DNA from: Nocardia sp. CC227C
Lineage (GTDB): Bacteria > Actinomycetota > Actinomycetes > Mycobacteriales > Mycobacteriaceae
DNA length: 64,000 nucleotides
Direction of reading: 5' to 3'
NCBI RefSeq assembly: GCF_030767025.1
Contig: NZ_JASITE010000008.1
Location: forward strand, 248,001-312,000
Below, piece by piece: positions 56,577-64,000 of the stretch. The position numbers and the translations under genes are program-made. The notes under the pieces were generated by a model. That model saw only the letters and a list, made by a program, of their open reading frames with translations, was not told where the DNA came from and made no database searches. The first letter of the stretch is position 1; every line of letters begins with the position of its first letter.

Positions 56577-56984
56577 GTGAGCTCCGAGAATCTGCGGGCG
56601 TCCGACGCGGACCGCGAGAAGATCGTCAGCCGGCTGCGACTGGCCGTGGACGAAGGCCGCCTCGGCCTCCACGAATTCGACGAGCGGTTGCAACAGGTCT
56701 ACGCCGCCAAGACCTACGGCGAACTGATTCCGCTGACCTCCGACCTGCCCGCGCAGCGGCCCGCCCGCCGCCCGCTCCCGGCCGATTCCGACATCCCCAC
56801 CTGGGTGAAGATCATGTGGACGCCCTGGGTCTTCGTGAACCTGCTGTGCGTGGTGATCTGGCTGGCGACCGGCCTCGGCTACTTCTGGCCGTTCTGGGTG
56901 ATGGTGCCGTGGGGCCTGGCCCTGTTCATACCCACCACCATCGGCATCATCACCACCCGAGACCAGCGTCGCCGCGCCCGCTAG
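56577..56984 (+). CDS. DUF1707 and 2TM domain membrane protein
   Basis: The 135-residue protein starts with a DUF1707 (SHOCT-like) domain: LRASDADREKIVSRLRLAVD, EGRLGLHEFDERLQQVYAAK, TYGELIPLTSDLP. Two membrane helices follow (VFVNLLCVVIWLATGLGYF and FWVMVPWGLALFIPTTIGII). Such proteins are abundant in actinobacteria and of unknown function, though some are near stress-response sensors. GTG 56577 is the family-consistent start. It is divergent from the kinase-like gene. Confidence 0.9.
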   Translation: MSSENLRASDADREKIVSRLRLAVDEGRLGLHEFDERLQQVYAAKTYGELIPLTSDLPAQRPARRPLPADSDIPTWVKIMWTPWVFVNLLCVVIWLATGLGYFWPFWVMVPWGLALFIPTTIGIITTRDQRRRAR

Positions 56985-57021
56985 GCGCTCACGGCAACCT
57001 CACCGCCGACACCGTGCCCGA

Positions 57022-57483
57022 TCAGCTTCCGGCGAAAGGCGTCTCGTGCACCGACCGCCACAGATGCCGCTGGCCGTCGGTCACCAGCACGGCGGTCACC
57101 CGCCGCCGTGTCGTCAGCTCCCCCACGGTGTTCGCGGCCATGAACCGCGCCACCACCAGCCCCGGCCGCCGCGCGATCTCTCCCACCTCGGACACCTCGA
57201 TCCGCAAGCCCGGCTGGGCATTGCGCGCCGACCACAGCCCGGACAACAGGGTTTCCCGGTCCACCGCCTGTCCGGTGGTCACCACCGAGGTGAATCCCTC
57301 GTCCAGCGCACCGGAGATCCGGTCGAACACCTTGGGCGGCGCATCGGTGCCGAGCCACTCCGCCAGATCCCAGTGCAGCGCGGCGACCACCTCGGACAGA
57401 TCGAGTTCCACCGCCGCATCGCGGTTTTCGGCGGCCACCGCCTCGGCCCTCTTGCGCCGAGGATCGAACCGACCACGCACCAT
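57022..57483 (-). CDS. NTF2-like (SnoaL/DUF4440-type) protein
   Basis: The 153-residue protein has the cone fold pattern of NTF2-like proteins: an N-terminal helix (DLSEVVAALHWDLAEWLG), a segment (FDRISGALDEGFTSVVTTGQ), then strands (GLRIEVSEVGEIARRPGLVV, ARFMAANTVG, RRRVTAVLVTDGQRHLWRSV, HETPF). DUF4440 proteins of this type are usually ligand-binding or enzymes of polyketide or steroid metabolism, with no fixed function. The start at ATG 57483 lies just downstream of a 12-bp palindrome. An upstream in-frame start would read through the palindrome. Confidence 0.75.
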   Translation of the reverse strand: MVRGRFDPRRKRAEAVAAENRDAAVELDLSEVVAALHWDLAEWLGTDAPPKVFDRISGALDEGFTSVVTTGQAVDRETLLSGLWSARNAQPGLRIEVSEVGEIARRPGLVVARFMAANTVGELTTRRRVTAVLVTDGQRHLWRSVHETPFAGS

Positions 57484-57501
57484 TCCCCCTGAAAGCACGA
57501 A

Positions 57502-57541
57502 TCGCCGAATCAGATCACTGACGCGACAACTGATTCGGCGA
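57502..57541. promoter_or_regulatory. 40-bp inverted repeat upstream of the NTF2-like gene
   Basis: Perfect 12-bp arms TCGCCGAATCAG (57502-57513) and CTGATTCGGCGA (57530-57541) are separated by 16 bases, immediately in front of the NTF2-like start. It could be an operator or a 5'-UTR hairpin. Confidence 0.6.
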
Positions 57542-57581
57542 GTCGAGGGTAACTCGTCGGGCACCGACCGCCCCGACCCGC

Positions 57582-57630
57582 GCGGGCGGCGGGTCGGCGA
57601 CGTGACGAATCACGCCGCCGACCCGCCCGC
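57582..57630. terminator. G/C-rich hairpin downstream of etfA
   Basis: CGGGTCGGCG (57590-57599) pairs with CGCCGACCCG (57616-57625), with further partial pairing outside. It lies about 35 bases beyond the etfA stop and may end the etfB-etfA transcript. Confidence 0.5.
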
Positions 57631-57665
57631 GAGAAGCGCGGAGAGGCGGATGCGCCGGGGGGCGC

Positions 57666-58625
57666 TCAGCCCTTGTGGGCCTTGACCGCCTCGGTCAGCT
57701 GCGGAGCGACGTTGAACAGGTCGCCGACGATGCCGTAGTCGCTGATCTCGAAGATCGGGGCCTCTTCGTCCTTGTTGACGGCCACGATGGTCTTCGAGGT
57801 CTGCATGCCGGCGCGGTGCTGGATGGCGCCGGAGATGCCGAGGGCGACGTACAGCTGCGGGGAGACCGTCTTACCGGTCTGGCCGACCTGGAACTGGCCC
57901 GGGTAGTAGCCGGAGTCGACGGCCGCGCGGGACGCGCCGACGGCGGCACCGAGGGCGTCCGCGAGCGGCTCGACGACCTTGCCGAAGTTGTCGGCCGAAC
58001 CCACGCCGCGGCCACCGGAGACCACGATGGCGGCCTCGGTGAGCTCCGGACGGTCGCCGCCGACGATCGGCTCGCGGGCGGTGACCTTGACGACGCCCTC
58101 TTCCTGGGCGGGCACCTCGACGACGACCTTCTCGCCGGCGCCGTTCTGCGGGGCCGCCTCGATGGCGCCCGGGCGCACCGAGATCACCGGCACGTCGCCG
58201 GTGGCCTTGGCGTCGACGGTGAACGCGCCACCGAAGATGGAGTGCACGGCCGAGCCGTCACCGTTCACGGCGACGACGTCGACCAGCAGACCGGAGCCGA
58301 TGCGGGCGGCGAGGCGGCCCGACACCTCCTTGCCCTCGGCGGTGGCGGCGACCAGGATCGCGGCCGGGGAGGCGGATTCGGACAGCCCGGCCAGCACGTC
58401 GACCTTCGGGGTCACCAGGAAGCCCTCGGCGTCGTCGGACTCGGCGACGTAGATCTTCTCGGCGCCGGCGGCGGCCAGGGCGTCACCCAGCTTGTCGGCG
58501 GTGCCGGGGGCGGCGACCACGACGGCGGCCGGGGTGCCCAGCGAGCGGGCGGCGGTGAGGAGTTCGGTGGTGACCTTCTTGGGGGCACCTTCGGCGTGCT
58601 CCACGAGCACGAGTACTTCTGCCAT
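57666..58625 (-). CDS. etfA: Electron transfer flavoprotein alpha subunit
   Basis: EtfA (319 residues) binds FAD and, with EtfB, passes electrons from acyl-CoA dehydrogenases to the respiratory chain. The C-terminal FAD domain has GGRGVGSADNFGKVVEPLAD, GQTGKTVSPQLYVALGISGA and IQHRAGMQTSKTIVAVNKDE, ending EISDYGIVGDLFNVAPQLTE. The N-terminal half is the ETF fold. It follows etfB after 35 bases. Position matches Rv3028c. Confidence 0.97.
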   Translation of the reverse strand: MAEVLVLVEHAEGAPKKVTTELLTAARSLGTPAAVVVAAPGTADKLGDALAAAGAEKIYVAESDDAEGFLVTPKVDVLAGLSESASPAAILVAATAEGKEVSGRLAARIGSGLLVDVVAVNGDGSAVHSIFGGAFTVDAKATGDVPVISVRPGAIEAAPQNGAGEKVVVEVPAQEEGVVKVTAREPIVGGDRPELTEAAIVVSGGRGVGSADNFGKVVEPLADALGAAVGASRAAVDSGYYPGQFQVGQTGKTVSPQLYVALGISGAIQHRAGMQTSKTIVAVNKDEEAPIFEISDYGIVGDLFNVAPQLTEAVKAHKG

Positions 58626-58660
58626 TGTCTTTCTCCTGAAGTTCGTAGTGCTCGGGGGCT

Positions 58661-59446
58661 TTAGATGACCTTCTGGCCGACCAGGTAGGTGGCGATCTGG
58701 TTGCCGCCCTCACCTTCGTCGACGATCTTCTCGCCCGCCGTGCGCGGCGGCTTCGGGGTCACACCGGTCACCTGGGTGCCGGCGTTCGCAACGCCCACGG
58801 TCTCGGGGTCCACGCCCAGGTCGGCCAGGGTGAAGGTCTGCACTTCCTTCTTCTTGGCGGCCATGATGCCCTTGAAGGACGGGAAGCGCGGCTCGTTGAT
58901 CTTCTCGTTGACCGAGACGATGGCCGGGAGGCTGGCCTCCAGCTTGAACACGCCCTCGTCGGTCTCGCGCTCGCCGGTGACCTTGTCGCCGTCGACGGTC
59001 AGCTTGCGCAGGTGGGTCAGCTGCGGCAGGCCCAGGTACTCGGCGACGATGGCCGGGACGGCGCCGGCGCGGCCATCGGTGGACTCGTTGCCGGCGATGA
59101 CCAGCTCGACACCCTCGATCTGGCCCAGCGCGGCGGCGAGGATGTAGGAGGTCTGCACGGCGTCGGAGCCGTGGATGGCGTCATCCTGGATGTGGATGGC
59201 CTTGTCGGCGCCCATGGACAGCGCCTTGCGGATGGCCTCGGTGGCCCGCGCCGGACCCGCGGCCAGGACGGTGACCTCGCCGCCCTGCGCCTCCTTGATC
59301 AGCAGCGCCTCTTCGACGGCGCGCTCGTTGATCTCGTCGAGGATGGCGTCGGCGGCCTCGCGGTCGAGGGTGTAGTCACCGTCGGTCAGCTTGCGCTCGG
59401 ACCAGGTGTCGGGAACCTGCTTGATCAGTACGACGATGTTCGGCAT
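58661..59446 (-). CDS. etfB: Electron transfer flavoprotein beta subunit
   Basis: EtfB (261 residues) binds AMP and completes the Etf heterodimer. It starts MPNIVVLIKQVPDTWSERKL, the family start, and has NERAVEEALLIKEAQGGEVT, MGADKAIHIQDDAIHGSDAV, and VELVIAGNESTDGRAGAVPA as in other EtfB proteins. ATG 59446 was chosen because homologues begin here. It is the first gene of the etf operon and faces a palindrome at 59540-59561. Confidence 0.97.
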   Translation of the reverse strand: MPNIVVLIKQVPDTWSERKLTDGDYTLDREAADAILDEINERAVEEALLIKEAQGGEVTVLAAGPARATEAIRKALSMGADKAIHIQDDAIHGSDAVQTSYILAAALGQIEGVELVIAGNESTDGRAGAVPAIVAEYLGLPQLTHLRKLTVDGDKVTGERETDEGVFKLEASLPAIVSVNEKINEPRFPSFKGIMAAKKKEVQTFTLADLGVDPETVGVANAGTQVTGVTPKPPRTAGEKIVDEGEGGNQIATYLVGQKVI

Positions 59447-59539
59447 TGGTCTTCGTCGACCTCCTGTTCTGGTGGCACTGGGGTGTGGCGGTCGCACGAC
59501 TGCCCACATGTGTAGCTCGGCCAGGACATTACCCTACGT

Positions 59540-59561
59540 TAAGTTACTCGTGGGTAACTTA
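59540..59561. promoter_or_regulatory. Palindromic operator between etfB and the methyltransferase gene
   Basis: Perfect arms TAAGTTAC (59540-59547) and GTAACTTA (59554-59561) flank six bases. It lies about 94 bases upstream of etfB and 70 bases upstream of the divergent methyltransferase gene. The symmetry fits a TetR-type regulator of fatty-acid metabolism; the regulator is unknown. Confidence 0.65.
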
Positions 59562-59630
59562 GGCTGTGATGTTTTGCATGACCCCCCTCCGACGCCGAGT
59601 GTGATACAGGCAACCGCTAACGTCGGACGG

Positions 59631-60413
59631 GTGAGCGATGCCGTTGTATCCCCCGAAGACCACGCCGATCCGCTGCCGCTGACCGGCGAGCGGACGGTGC
59701 CCGGCATCGCCGAGGAGAACTACTGGTTCCGCCGCCACGAAATCGCTTACGCCCGACTGCTACCGCGCTGCGCGGGCAAGACCGTGCTCGAGGCCGGCAG
59801 CGGAGAAGGCTACGGGGCCGACATGATCGCCGGCGTGGCCGCGCGGGTCATCGGGCTGGACTACGACGACTCCGCGGTCGCGCACGTGCGGGCCAAGTAC
59901 CCACGGGTGGAGATGATCCAGGGCAATCTCGCCGAACTGCCGCTCGAGGACGCCTCGGTCGACGTGGTGGTGAACTTCCAGGTCATCGAACACCTGTGGG
60001 ACCAGGCGCAATTCGTGCGCGAATGCCTGCGGGTGCTGCGGCCCGGCGGCGAGCTGCTGATCAGCACCCCCAATCGCATCACCTTCTCGCCGGGGCGCGA
60101 TACGCCGCTCAATCCTTTCCACACCCGGGAACTCGATGCCGCCGAACTCACCGAACTGCTTGTCGAGGCCGGTTTCCGGGTCGATGTCATGAGCGGCGTG
60201 TTCCACGGCGCGACCCTGGCCGCACTGGACCAGAAGTGGGGCGGGTCGATCATCGACGCGCAGATCGAGCGGGCGGTCGCCGGACAGCCGTGGCCCGCCG
60301 AGCTGGCCGCCGATGTGGCGGCGGTGTCCATCGACGACTTCGACCTGCTCGCCGACTCCGACTCCGATATCGACGCCAGCCTCGATCTGGTCGCCGTCGC
60401 GGTGAAACCGTGA
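59631..60413 (+). CDS. SAM-dependent methyltransferase of the MGLP cluster (Rv3030-like)
   Basis: The 260-residue class I methyltransferase has motif I VLEAGSGEGYGADM, acidic loop VIGLDYDDSAVAHV, motif II IQGNLAELPLEDASVDVVVN and motif III LRPGGELLISTPNRITFSPG. The N terminus PLPLTGERTVPGIAEENYWF is characteristic of sugar or polyketide methyltransferases of this group. It overlaps the GH57 gene by 4 bases and corresponds to Rv3030, proposed to methylate methylglucose lipopolysaccharide. GTG 59631 is favoured over longer frames. Confidence 0.93.
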   Translation: MSDAVVSPEDHADPLPLTGERTVPGIAEENYWFRRHEIAYARLLPRCAGKTVLEAGSGEGYGADMIAGVAARVIGLDYDDSAVAHVRAKYPRVEMIQGNLAELPLEDASVDVVVNFQVIEHLWDQAQFVRECLRVLRPGGELLISTPNRITFSPGRDTPLNPFHTRELDAAELTELLVEAGFRVDVMSGVFHGATLAALDQKWGGSIIDAQIERAVAGQPWPAELAADVAAVSIDDFDLLADSDSDIDASLDLVAVAVKP

Positions 60414-61972
60414 GCGCGAAGTCCGCGGTTCCGGGCCAGTTCACGCTGGTCCTGCACTCGCACCTGCCCTGGCTGGCCCACCACGGGCGGTGGCCGGTCG
60501 GCGAGGAGTGGCTCTACCAGTCCTGGGCAGCGTCCTACCTGCCGGTGGCCCGGGTACTGAGAAGCCTTGCCGCCGAAGGCCGTTCGCATCTGCTGAGCCT
60601 GGGCATCACGCCGGTGCTGGCGGCGCAGCTGGACGACCCGCACTGCCTGTCCGGCATGCACCACTGGCTGGGCAACTGGCGACTGCGCGCGGACGAAGCC
60701 TCCATGAGTGGGAATACCGCACTCGGCGCGCACGAACACCGGCTCGCCACGGCGGCGCTCGCGGACTTCGAGACGCGCTGGCGACACGGGGCCTCGCCGG
60801 TGTGGCGCGAACTCATCGACGCCGACGCCATCGAACTGCTGGGCGGGCCGCTGGCGCACCCCTTCCAGCCGCTGCTGGACCAGCGGCTGCGCGCCTACCA
60901 GCTCAGCGAGGGCCTCGCCGACGCGCGACAGCGGTGGGGCCACACGCCCGCGGGCATCTGGGCTCCCGAATGCGGATTCACCCCCGGCATGGAGCGGGAC
61001 TACGCGGCGGCCGGGATCTCGCACTTCCTGTGCGACGGACCCGCGCTGCGCGGTGACACCACCCTCGGGCGGCCGGTGTGGGACTCCGACGTGGTGGTGT
61101 TCGGCCGCGATCTGCACGTGTCCTATCGCGTGTGGTCGCCGAAATCCGGCTATCCGGGTCAGCCCTACTATCGTGATTTCCATCACTACGATCACGCCAC
61201 CGGGCTCAAGCCCGCGCGGGTCACGGGCAAGACCGTGGCCGGGCCGGACAAGGCTCCCTACGATCCGGAACTCGCCGCCGCGGCCGTCGAACGCGATGTC
61301 GCGGACTTCGTGGAGACGGTGCGCGAACGCCTGCTCGCGGAGTCCGAGCGGATCGGCCGCCCGGCCCTCGTGGTGGCCGCCTTCGACACCGAACTGTTCG
61401 GGCACTGGTGGCACGAGGGACCGCGGTGGCTGGAACAGGTGCTGCGCGCACTGCCCGAGGCCGGGGTCACCGTCGGCACCCTCGCCGACGCCCGCGCCCG
61501 CGGCTACGTGGGCGAACGCGTGGAACTGGCCGACTCGTCGTGGGGTTCGGGCAAGGACTGGCGGGTGTGGGCCGGGGATCAGGTGCGCGATCTGGTCGAC
61601 CTCGACGCCGAGATCGTGCGGCTGGCCCTGGACACCCTGGACAAGATGCGCACCGACCAGGACGGCCTGCGCGATCCGGTGGCCGACCAGCTGCTGCGCG
61701 AGGCCATCCTCACCGTCTCCAGTGACTGGGCGTTCATGGTGTCGAAGGATTCGGCCGCCGGTTACGCCCGCGACCGCGCCCATCAGCACGCCCACGCCGT
61801 CCGCGAGATCGCGGCCGCCATTTCGGCCGGGCAACTCGCCAAAGCCCGGCGGTTGGCGGCAGGATGGAGCGCGGCCGACGGACTCTTCCCGGCGCTGGAC
61901 GCGCGCCGACTCGGCCCTGCCGCCCCGGCGGGGGCGACGGCCCCGGAGGAGGCAGCTTGCGTAACCACGTAG
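60410..61972 (+). CDS. GH57 alpha-glucan branching enzyme (Rv3031-like)
   Basis: The 520-residue protein belongs to glycoside hydrolase family 57: FTLVLHSHLPWLAHHGRWPV at the start, nucleophile Glu in AGIWAPECGFTPGMERDYAA, acid/base Asp in VVAAFDTELFGHWWHEGPRW, and a C-terminal helical domain (SSDWAFMVSKDSAAGYARDR). Rv3031 is the proposed branching enzyme of methylglucose lipopolysaccharide, a polysaccharide that modulates fatty-acid synthase. The GTG at 60410 overlaps the methyltransferase stop (GTGA). Confidence 0.94.
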   Translation: MSAKSAVPGQFTLVLHSHLPWLAHHGRWPVGEEWLYQSWAASYLPVARVLRSLAAEGRSHLLSLGITPVLAAQLDDPHCLSGMHHWLGNWRLRADEASMSGNTALGAHEHRLATAALADFETRWRHGASPVWRELIDADAIELLGGPLAHPFQPLLDQRLRAYQLSEGLADARQRWGHTPAGIWAPECGFTPGMERDYAAAGISHFLCDGPALRGDTTLGRPVWDSDVVVFGRDLHVSYRVWSPKSGYPGQPYYRDFHHYDHATGLKPARVTGKTVAGPDKAPYDPELAAAAVERDVADFVETVRERLLAESERIGRPALVVAAFDTELFGHWWHEGPRWLEQVLRALPEAGVTVGTLADARARGYVGERVELADSSWGSGKDWRVWAGDQVRDLVDLDAEIVRLALDTLDKMRTDQDGLRDPVADQLLREAILTVSSDWAFMVSKDSAAGYARDRAHQHAHAVREIAAAISAGQLAKARRLAAGWSAADGLFPALDARRLGPAAPAGATAPEEAACVTT

Positions 61973-62009
61973 GGGTCCGCGGACGCCGCACAGTTACAGA
62001 AGGACCCCG

Positions 62010-63272
62010 ATGAAAATTCTGATGGTGTCGTGGGAGTACCCGCCCGTCGTAGTCGGCGGGCTGGGCCGCCACGTCCACCACCTGGCCACCGAACTGGCCG
62101 CCGCCGGACACGAGGTGGTGGTGCTGGCCCGGCGGCCCATGGGCACCGACGCGAGCACCCACCCCACCCACTCCTTCGTGGAGGACGGCGTCCTGGTGGT
62201 GGCGGTGGCCGAGGATCCGCCGTGCTTCGACTTCGGCGAGGACATGCTGGCCTGGACGCTGGCCATGGGGCACGCCATGGTGCGGGCCGGGGTGGCGCTC
62301 ACCAAACCCGGCATCGGCGAGGGCTGGGCGCCGGATGTGGTGCACGCCCACGACTGGCTGGTCGCGCATCCGGCCATCGCGCTGGCCGAGTTCTACGACG
62401 TGCCACTGGTTTCCACCATTCACGCCACCGAGGCCGGGCGGCACAGCGGCTGGGTGTCGGGCCGGGTCAATCGGCAGGTGCATTCGGTGGAATGGTGGCT
62501 GGCGCACGAATCCGACGCGCTCATCACCTGTTCGGCCTCCATGCGGGAGGAGGTGGAGCGCCTCTACAACCCCGAGCGCACCCCGCTCGCCGTCATCCGC
62601 AACGGAATCGACGTGGGCGCGTGGACATTCCGCGAGCGCGCTCCCCGCTCGGGTCCGCCGCGCCTGCTGTACGTCGGCCGCCTGGAGTACGAGAAGGGCG
62701 TGCAGGACGCCATCGCCGCCCTGCCCCGCATCCGGAAAGCGCATCCCGGAACGACGTTGACCATCGCCGGGGTCGGCACCCAGTTCGACTGGCTGCGCGA
62801 GCGCGCCCGCGCGCACCGGGTGGCCCGCGCCGTCAACTTCGCCGGCCGCCTGGACCACACCGACCTGCTGGGCTGGCTGCACAGCGCCGACGCGATCGTG
62901 CTGCCCAGCCGCTACGAGCCGTTCGGCATCGTGGCGCTGGAGGCGGCCGCCGCCGGCACCCCGCTGGTCACCTCCACCGCGGGCGGCCTCGGTGAACTGG
63001 TGACCGACGGCGTCACCGGCGCGTCCTTCGCGCCCGCCGACGTCAGCGGCCTGGTCGACGCGGCCCTCTCGGTCCTCGACGACCAGCCCGCCGCCCAGGA
63101 CCGCGCCTGGGCCGCCCGCGAACGCCTCACCGCCGACTTCGCCTGGGACGTGGTCGCCGCCGAAACCGCCCTGGTCTACCAGGCCGCCAAACGCCGCGTC
63201 CGCACCCCGCTGTCCCGCCCGGTCATCATGGAACGCCCACTGCCGGAACGCGATCCGAACCAGCCGTACTGA
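62010..63272 (+). CDS. GT4-family alpha-glucosyltransferase of the MGLP cluster (Rv3032-like)
   Basis: The 420-residue GT-B glycosyltransferase starts MKILMVSWEYPPVVVGGLGR, has an N-terminal acceptor domain (VVHAHDWLVAHPAIALAEFY) and the donor-binding motif SRYEPFGIVALEAAAAGTPL with the E-x7-E pair. Family GT4/glycogen-synthase-like. Rv3032 elongates the alpha-1,4-glucan chain of methylglucose lipopolysaccharide and can contribute to glycogen. It starts 37 bases after the GH57 gene and is the third gene of the same unit. Confidence 0.94.
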   Translation: MKILMVSWEYPPVVVGGLGRHVHHLATELAAAGHEVVVLARRPMGTDASTHPTHSFVEDGVLVVAVAEDPPCFDFGEDMLAWTLAMGHAMVRAGVALTKPGIGEGWAPDVVHAHDWLVAHPAIALAEFYDVPLVSTIHATEAGRHSGWVSGRVNRQVHSVEWWLAHESDALITCSASMREEVERLYNPERTPLAVIRNGIDVGAWTFRERAPRSGPPRLLYVGRLEYEKGVQDAIAALPRIRKAHPGTTLTIAGVGTQFDWLRERARAHRVARAVNFAGRLDHTDLLGWLHSADAIVLPSRYEPFGIVALEAAAAGTPLVTSTAGGLGELVTDGVTGASFAPADVSGLVDAALSVLDDQPAAQDRAWAARERLTADFAWDVVAAETALVYQAAKRRVRTPLSRPVIMERPLPERDPNQPY

Positions 63273-63383
63273 CACCGACGATGCGCGCGCCGCTCCCGTG
63301 CGCGCACCGGGTCACCGTAGCGAACAGGTGCGCCCGGTCCCGGCGCCGACCGAGACGAGCGCCACGCCGACAGCCGCGGCGAT

Positions 63384-64000
63384 TCAGCGCAGCACACCGG
63401 CCGCGCGGGCGGCGGTGAGCCACGTGGGGAATTCGCCGAGCAGCCGGGAGTAGAGTTCGGCATCGTCGATGCGGTCGATATCGTCGACCGCGAAGAACCC
63501 CGCATTGTCGACCACGCGGCCGTCGAGTTCGTCGAGGCTGCGCAGCAGACCGTAGTCGGCCCGCCCCAGACCGACGAACTGCCAGAACACGGGCAGCCGG
63601 GCGGCTTCGCGCATCAGGCGTGCGATCTTCGTTTTGTCGGAGAAGCCGCCGTCGGTGAAGAACAGCACCAGGGTCGGCGCGTCGCCGGGGCGCAGCGTGG
63701 ACATGATCTCGCTGATGATCGGGACCTCGGAGTTCACCGCCCCGATCGGCTTGTAGTCGATACCGCCGTGCGTGCCGTAGACGTGCAGATAGGTCTGCGA
63801 CCACGACTCGGCCTGGTCCACCGTCACATTCGGCAGTCGCAGAAAGGATTTGGCGTACAGGTACGGTTCGAGCACACCGTCGTCGTCGAGCTGGACGGCC
63901 ACCGGGATCATCCGCCGCACCACGCGGTGCACGACCTTGTCCCGGTAGAGCCGATGCATACTGCCGGTCTTGTCGATCACCAGCACCACCCGGGCCCGCT
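63384..64000 (-). CDS. TerF-like vWA-domain protein (5' end outside window)
   Basis: The visible 205-residue C-terminal part is a vWA domain with the MIDAS start VVLVIDKTGSMHRLYRDKVV, followed by VAVQLDDDGVLEPYLYAKSF and LVLFFTDGGFSDKTKIARLM. This is the TerF/TerY-type domain of tellurite-resistance and stress proteins. The frame is open to the right edge, where RAR precedes the domain, so an N-terminal domain (possibly TerD-like) may lie outside. It is convergent with the GT4 gene. No other ter gene is inside the window. Confidence 0.85.
   Translation of the reverse strand, partial: RARVVLVIDKTGSMHRLYRDKVVHRVVRRMIPVAVQLDDDGVLEPYLYAKSFLRLPNVTVDQAESWSQTYLHVYGTHGGIDYKPIGAVNSEVPIISEIMSTLRPGDAPTLVLFFTDGGFSDKTKIARLMREAARLPVFWQFVGLGRADYGLLRSLDELDGRVVDNAGFFAVDDIDRIDDAELYSRLLGEFPTWLTAARAAGVLR

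Noticed and set aside
63384..64000. A complete tellurite-resistance operon
   Set aside because: Only one TerF-like vWA domain is visible and it is cut by the window edge; no other ter gene is present.

Overview
The window is a high-GC actinobacterial chromosome segment, most likely from Nocardia or a close mycolic-acid-containing relative. The evidence is extreme G/C at third codon positions, many GTG starts, DUF574 and DUF397 proteins, lipoproteins, and a gene order that, from my knowledge of the M. tuberculosis map, follows Rv3001c-Rv3032: ilvC-ilvN-ilvB, a Cfp6-like protein, DoxX, LppZ, gatB, pfkA, gatA, gatC, an ACT protein, ligA, a MetE-like protein, mnmA, iscS, plsC-like, olsB-like, etfA-etfB, then methyltransferase, GH57 and GT4 genes of methylglucose lipopolysaccharide (MGLP) synthesis. 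No rRNA, tRNA, insertion sequence or phage gene was seen.

Layout. 1-2.8 kb: a DUF574 methyltransferase (cut by the window edge), a divergent tetR/SDR pair with a palindromic operator, and a small secreted His/Asp-rich protein. 2.8-9.6 kb: the branched-chain amino-acid block, with ilvB-ilvN-ilvC leftward behind a leader-peptide attenuator, and ilvD rightward after a membrane PH-domain gene. 9.6-13.9 kb: a coiled-coil protein, DoxX, an LppZ-like lipoprotein, gatB. 13.9-23.6 kb (accessory block 1): an ABC exporter (ATPase plus FtsX-like permease) divergent from a NarL-type two-component system, then a receptor Ser/Thr kinase overlapping the first of two paralogous beta-lactamase-fold lipoproteins. 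23.7-24.8 kb: pfkA. 24.8-34.4 kb (accessory block 2): a DUF397/XRE regulator pair, a second Ser/Thr kinase with a very long disordered linker, a second two-component system, and a phospholipase A2-like gene translationally coupled to an alpha/beta hydrolase. 34.5-40 kb: gatA-gatC, ACT protein, GNAT, ligA. 40.1-44.1 kb (accessory block 3): F420/flavin oxidoreductase, ArsR-SRPBCC fusion, AAA ATPase, PIN/HTH toxin-antitoxin pair, small membrane protein. 44.2-52.8 kb: MetE-like protein, mnmA, iscS, enolase-superfamily enzyme, class IV aminotransferase, PRC-barrel protein and an olsB/olsA-like lipid pair. 53.3-57.5 kb: NDH-2 with divergent LysR regulator, an APH(6)-like kinase, DUF1707 and NTF2-like proteins. 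57.7-63.3 kb: etfB-etfA divergent from the MGLP genes. The right edge cuts a TerF-like vWA gene.

Functionally the core couples branched-chain amino-acid synthesis, tRNA-dependent amidation (GatCAB), glycolysis (PfkA), DNA ligation, tRNA thiolation (IscS-MnmA), electron transfer (Etf, NDH-2) and envelope lipid/glucan synthesis. The accessory blocks are dominated by envelope sensing and signalling. The most notable non-coding signals are the ilvB attenuator with a 17-residue Ile/Leu/Val-rich leader peptide, a degenerate type I-E-CRISPR-like set of hairpin units between ilvN and ilvC, a dispersed 49-nt palindrome in two copies, and several clean palindromic operators.
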